From Gammaproteobacteria bacterium 45_16_T64 (GTDB lineage Bacteria > Pseudomonadota > Gammaproteobacteria > Pseudomonadales > Ketobacteraceae): DNA of 64,000 bases. Numbering within the stretch: the first letter of the stretch is position 1; each line of letters begins with the position of its first letter. Both the position numbers and the translations under genes were made by a program. Where the stretch lies: contig MABD01000048.1 in the NCBI GenBank assembly GCA_002162955.1, positions 55,011-119,010 of the forward strand. Direction: 5' to 3'. Shown one piece after another: positions 61,097 to 64,000 of the stretch. The notes under the pieces were generated by a model that saw only the letters and a list, made by a program, of their open reading frames with translations, was not told where the DNA came from and ran no database searches.

Positions 61097-62615
61097 TTTC
61101 GAGCTCCTGAGCGGAAGACTTTAACTGTTTAATCACTGCACGAGCGGTTGACTCTCCTGCCATGTAGGTGGGTTGGAATCCCCCCATATTATTCCAGCAA
61201 CCGGCCATGTAAAGGCCTGATATAGCATCAATCCGATCTCTGAATAATTCGGAATCCTGTGGGTTTTGTTTAAAGCCGTAGATGGCGCCGTCAGGGGTAT
61301 TGAGATAACGCATCATTGTTAATGGTGTAGCTACTTCAAGCTCTTCAATATGATCACGAATTTTAGGGAAGGTCTGTGCGATGAGATCTAACAGTTTTTC
61401 GGCATAGTCATATTTACGTTGAGCATAGTGTTCTTCAGGTATATCTTTCCAAAGATCCCCGTATTGCAAACACACCAATGACACAATGCTTTTGCCTTCA
61501 GGGGCAAAACTGGGGTCATCAAAGTTATAACAGGTCAGCATACCCGCGACAGGGGCATCCATTGTTTGCATGCCCTCATGAATGCGATTTTCATCTTGAG
61601 TGCTACAAATAAAATTGGATGCTGCGGTAACACCCAGTTCTTCTGGGGTGCAATCCAATCCCATATAAATAACGAATGCTGACGTTCCCATGCGACGGGA
61701 TTTAAAGTCTTCACGTACCTGAACCGGTGGTTCATCGTGATCCAACAGTTCGTTATAGGTAATAATAGAACTCGCGTTGGACACCACGGCGGCACAGCTA
61801 ATTTCTTCACCTTGCTCTGTAAGCACCCCACGTACTTGATTGCCATTGGTAAGTATTTTCTCTGCACCGCAGTTAAAGCGAACCTCTCCACCAGCCTCCA
61901 TAAAAGACTCTAACAGCGCGCTAGACATTGCCTGTGAACCTCCCTTGATATGCCATGGTTTAAAGGCGGCGTAAGCATAAATCATAATGGCTAGATCAGG
62001 AAAAGGAATATCCTTAGGCGGTACACCGATGTAACACCAATAAGCAGCCAATACCGTTTTTAATTTCTCATCATTGAAGTGTTCGTCAAGCACAGCTTTT
62101 GCTGAACGCATGCCGTAATCAATGTAGCTAGGGCAACTGGTTTTAAGCATCGCTTCATCGTTGGCTTTAATGGCCTTCGGCAACATCATAAAGCTTTCTA
62201 AGGATATGGTTTCACACAGTTTCATAAAGCGTTCAATATTGCCGCTTTCTGATGGGAAATCAGCTTGCAACTTGCGTCGTAACCCCGTCCAGCTGGCGGG
62301 TAACGTGGTGTCTATCTCTCCCGGTACGACAATACGATAAAGCTCGCTCTCTTGAACAAACTCTACTTTATCCATCACGCCGAGATCGCCAAAAATCTTA
62401 CGCATGATAAAAGGGCGCTCCTCAGTACCTAGGCCACTTAATTGATGCAGCGCGACTTCAAACTCATAGTCGCCCCTCACAAATGAAGTTGCACAGCCCC
62501 CCGGTATGTTGTGACGTTCCAATAACAGCGTACGACTACCGCCTCGCTGTAGGGCGACGGCTGCAGTAAGCCCTGCGTTGCCTGCACCGATTACTACTGT
62601 ATCGTATTGCGTCAT
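61089..62615 (-). CDS. CrtI/phytoene-desaturase-like FAD oxidoreductase
   Basis: 508 residues. The N-terminal Rossmann dinucleotide site is VVIGAGNAGLTAAVALQRGG with the acidic end LLLERHNIPGGCATSF. The C-terminal FAD motif is GLYMAGCWNNMGGFQPTYMAGESTARAVI. The middle contains KGGSQAMSSAL. This is the plan of the CrtI, retinol-saturase and amine-oxidase group. No carotenoid genes (crtB, crtE, crtY) are adjacent, so the substrate is open; a saturase or desaturase of a lipid-like molecule is possible. It is the first gene of a pair with the reductase. Confidence 0.85.
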   Translation of the reverse strand: MTQYDTVVIGAGNAGLTAAVALQRGGSRTLLLERHNIPGGCATSFVRGDYEFEVALHQLSGLGTEERPFIMRKIFGDLGVMDKVEFVQESELYRIVVPGEIDTTLPASWTGLRRKLQADFPSESGNIERFMKLCETISLESFMMLPKAIKANDEAMLKTSCPSYIDYGMRSAKAVLDEHFNDEKLKTVLAAYWCYIGVPPKDIPFPDLAIMIYAYAAFKPWHIKGGSQAMSSALLESFMEAGGEVRFNCGAEKILTNGNQVRGVLTEQGEEISCAAVVSNASSIITYNELLDHDEPPVQVREDFKSRRMGTSAFVIYMGLDCTPEELGVTAASNFICSTQDENRIHEGMQTMDAPVAGMLTCYNFDDPSFAPEGKSIVSLVCLQYGDLWKDIPEEHYAQRKYDYAEKLLDLIAQTFPKIRDHIEELEVATPLTMMRYLNTPDGAIYGFKQNPQDSELFRDRIDAISGLYMAGCWNNMGGFQPTYMAGESTARAVIKQLKSSAQELENA

Positions 62616-62688
62616 ATTGATCTCCCACGTTACAAAAACGCTCTCTCACATTGAAATTAGATTTTGATGTAGCTTCATTCTGCATAAC

Positions 62689-62709
62689 AATCCTTACAGT
62701 GTAAAGATT
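62689..62709. promoter_or_regulatory. Palindromic candidate operator of the CrtI-like gene
   Basis: A 21-bp near-perfect palindrome with core TTACA-G-TGTAA and matching AATC/GATT ends; only one pair besides the centre fails to match. It lies 74 bp upstream of the flavoprotein start and fits a TetR-type site. The TetR encoded at 59209 is the nearest candidate. Confidence 0.55.
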
Positions 62710-63162
62710 AATGTGAGAATGAGATCAAAATGAGGGCTTGGGGTGGGGGTTTCACTCTATAGGGGAGTATTCTTTCTGGGTGTGATAAACCTTCTGTAGC
62801 CTTTATGGTGTATGGGATGTAGTGATAATCGTTATATGGGAAGGAGGGGGGCTAAAGCGCCTAATTTGATTCACATTGTCTTATTAAGGGGCGACTTTTC
62901 CATGGTTATCGGGTGGCCTATGGGAGGAGTTGTGAGCATTAAATTTACCAGCGTGAGTTTGAGAGAGTAGAGAAAATCTATGTTTTCTTTACTGCTGAGG
63001 TAACGGTTTCATTACCGCCAAGGTAAGTGGTTTAAGCGTGTTACCCTGCAACATAAAGGGTTACTGGATGCTTATATATAGTAAGAACAATACGAAAATT
63101 GCAATTAAATCTAATGAACCATACGTAGCTTACGCTAAAATCGTAAGCACTTTTTGTCACAA
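62710..63162. other. Intergenic region of about 450 bp
   Basis: I see no credible gene. There are weak inverted repeats, such as GGTAA/TTACC near 63000-63017 and ACCCT/AGGGT near 63043-63060. The right part is AT-rich and carries the 3' end of the 188-residue gene's transcript. Confidence 0.45.
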
Positions 63163-63729
63163 TCATAAGTACCTGGAAGAAATATTGCTTCTAACAAAAT
63201 AGTCACGCATCTCATCCTTAAGAATCATATCACGCCGGCCTTTTATAATAACTTCACGATATAGATACTCTACAACATCAACAAAGTCTGGGTGAAGGGA
63301 GGGGTGCCTTTCACCCTTTTCTTCCGTACTAAGTTGATTACAAATGCTATGTTTAAGTCGTTTAGCCTCAAATGTGTTAAGACAAAATCGATCTTCCTCT
63401 GTTTCAAGAAATTCTAAAAATATTCTATCTAGGGTTACGTCAGCTGATTTTTCTTCTACGGATTTGACTATAGCTGCTTCTATTAACGATCTGAGCCTTG
63501 GCTCCATTCGATCGAACATTTCCTTTAATTCAGGTCTTTCTTCGCTTGATTCAACAATATCTGAAAAATGAGGAAACCTGTCAGTTAGCCATATAGATAA
63601 CTTACTACCGATTTTGCCGGCACTGCTATCAAAATCTTCGTAAAATTCCGATAGTACCACATCAGGGTTTAAGCTAAGTCTCTTACACCTTTTTCGAAAC
63701 ACTCTATATAATCTATACCGTTTTAACAT
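63163..63729 (-). CDS. Protein of unknown function (188 residues)
   Basis: A soluble, charged, largely helical protein with no signal peptide or membrane segment. The N-terminus is strongly basic (MLKRYRLYRVFRKRCKRL), and the middle has an acidic helix stretch (SVEEKSADVTLDRIFLEFLETEEDRF). I recognise no family. GGAGG lies 7 bp before the ATG, and a stem-loop sits just upstream of that site in the leader. Confidence 0.6.
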   Translation of the reverse strand: MLKRYRLYRVFRKRCKRLSLNPDVVLSEFYEDFDSSAGKIGSKLSIWLTDRFPHFSDIVESSEERPELKEMFDRMEPRLRSLIEAAIVKSVEEKSADVTLDRIFLEFLETEEDRFCLNTFEAKRLKHSICNQLSTEEKGERHPSLHPDFVDVVEYLYREVIIKGRRDMILKDEMRDYFVRSNISSRYL

Positions 63730-63743
63730 TTGGCTTCCTCCAT

Positions 63744-63763
63744 GCCGAAGTATTTGCTTCGGC
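63744..63763 (-). promoter_or_regulatory. Stem-loop in the leader of the 188-residue gene
   Basis: GCCGAAG and CTTCGGC form a perfect 7-bp stem with a 6-nt loop, directly upstream of the GGAGG ribosome-binding site. On the plus strand it is followed by TTCT, so it may instead be a weak terminator for something to the left. Either reading is tentative. Confidence 0.45.
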
Positions 63764-63798
63764 TTCTGTGCTCAGAATTGGTATTGAATGATATTTTA

Positions 63799-63939
63799 TT
63801 AAAATGCACCTTTCAATGGGTCAGAGCTTGCGACCGCAATATCCCGTAACCACTTTTGACGTTGCCTTGAGGGGGGCGTTCGTATCGATGTATCAAATAA
63901 ATTAAATTTAGTATATTTATGACTATCAACAATGCTGGT
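63799..63939 (-). other. Possible gene remnant at the right edge
   Basis: A 46-codon open stretch bounded by stops, without ATG or ribosome-binding site, whose translation looks protein-like at its end (SRQRQKWLRDIAVASSDPLK). It could be the decayed C-terminus of a gene once upstream of the 188-residue gene. Chance cannot be excluded. Confidence 0.25.
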
Positions 63940-64000
63940 TTACGCTGTCTATTTTGGTTAAAAAACGACAAGACTAACTCCATTTAGTACACGTAGTATA

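Overview
The window looks like chromosomal DNA of a marine or host-associated gammaproteobacterium. The reasons are moderate-to-low GC, dense gene packing with many ATGA overlaps, RND efflux, NhaA, tandem DUF1329 proteins, many lipoproteins and a Ysc-type type III secretion (T3SS) operon. I cannot name the genus from sequence alone. I saw no rRNA, tRNA, CRISPR array, insertion sequence or phage.

Layout. 1-8.9 kb: the end of an outer-membrane porin gene and a small PstS-like periplasmic protein, a lipoprotein amidohydrolase, a membrane diguanylate cyclase, two tandem DUF1329 proteins and, convergently, an OmpR-type two-component system. 9-13.8 kb: a heme-oxygenase-like diiron enzyme facing a complete homogentisate operon (hpd-hmgA-fah-maiA) for tyrosine/phenylalanine breakdown, with a palindromic candidate operator. 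14-17.6 kb: a second, inverted porin/PstS-like pair, a decayed CPA1 antiporter and two lipoproteins. 17.7-24.3 kb: an RND efflux operon whose TolC component is fused to an ABC_sub_bind-like periplasmic domain. 24.3-32.5 kb: an orphan membrane-anchored protein, two Bor-like lipoproteins, an acyl-CoA dehydrogenase divergent from a GlxA-type AraC regulator, OpgC, a YdjM-like protein and two cupins. 32.5-40.6 kb: a hairpin-rich leader and a repeat lipoprotein, a Zrg-like zinc-uptake operon, NhaA and a thioredoxin-like lipoprotein.

40.9-52.7 kb is the most striking region. A MalT-type LuxR regulator precedes chaperone-SctC-D-E-F-G-I-J-K-L, in the order of the Yersinia virC / Pseudomonas pscB-L operon. 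At the 3' end are a second CesT-like chaperone and an unrecognised 548-residue protein with a disordered Ser/Gln-rich N-terminus, which is a good candidate for a new T3SS substrate. The export ATPase, C-ring, export-gate and translocator genes are absent from this window. The locus is therefore either split or continues elsewhere in the genome.

52.8-56.1 kb carries an ECF sigma factor and RskA-like anti-sigma behind two paralogous secreted proteins with RTX-like nonapeptides. One paralog is a lipoprotein and the other has a cleavable signal peptide. 56.5-62.6 kb holds glutathione and redox functions (GST, glyoxalase II), a second GlxA-type regulator, a TetR regulator, and a CrtI-like flavoprotein overlapping a 2Fe-2S ferredoxin reductase. 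The last 1.4 kb has one unknown 188-residue gene and a possible gene remnant.
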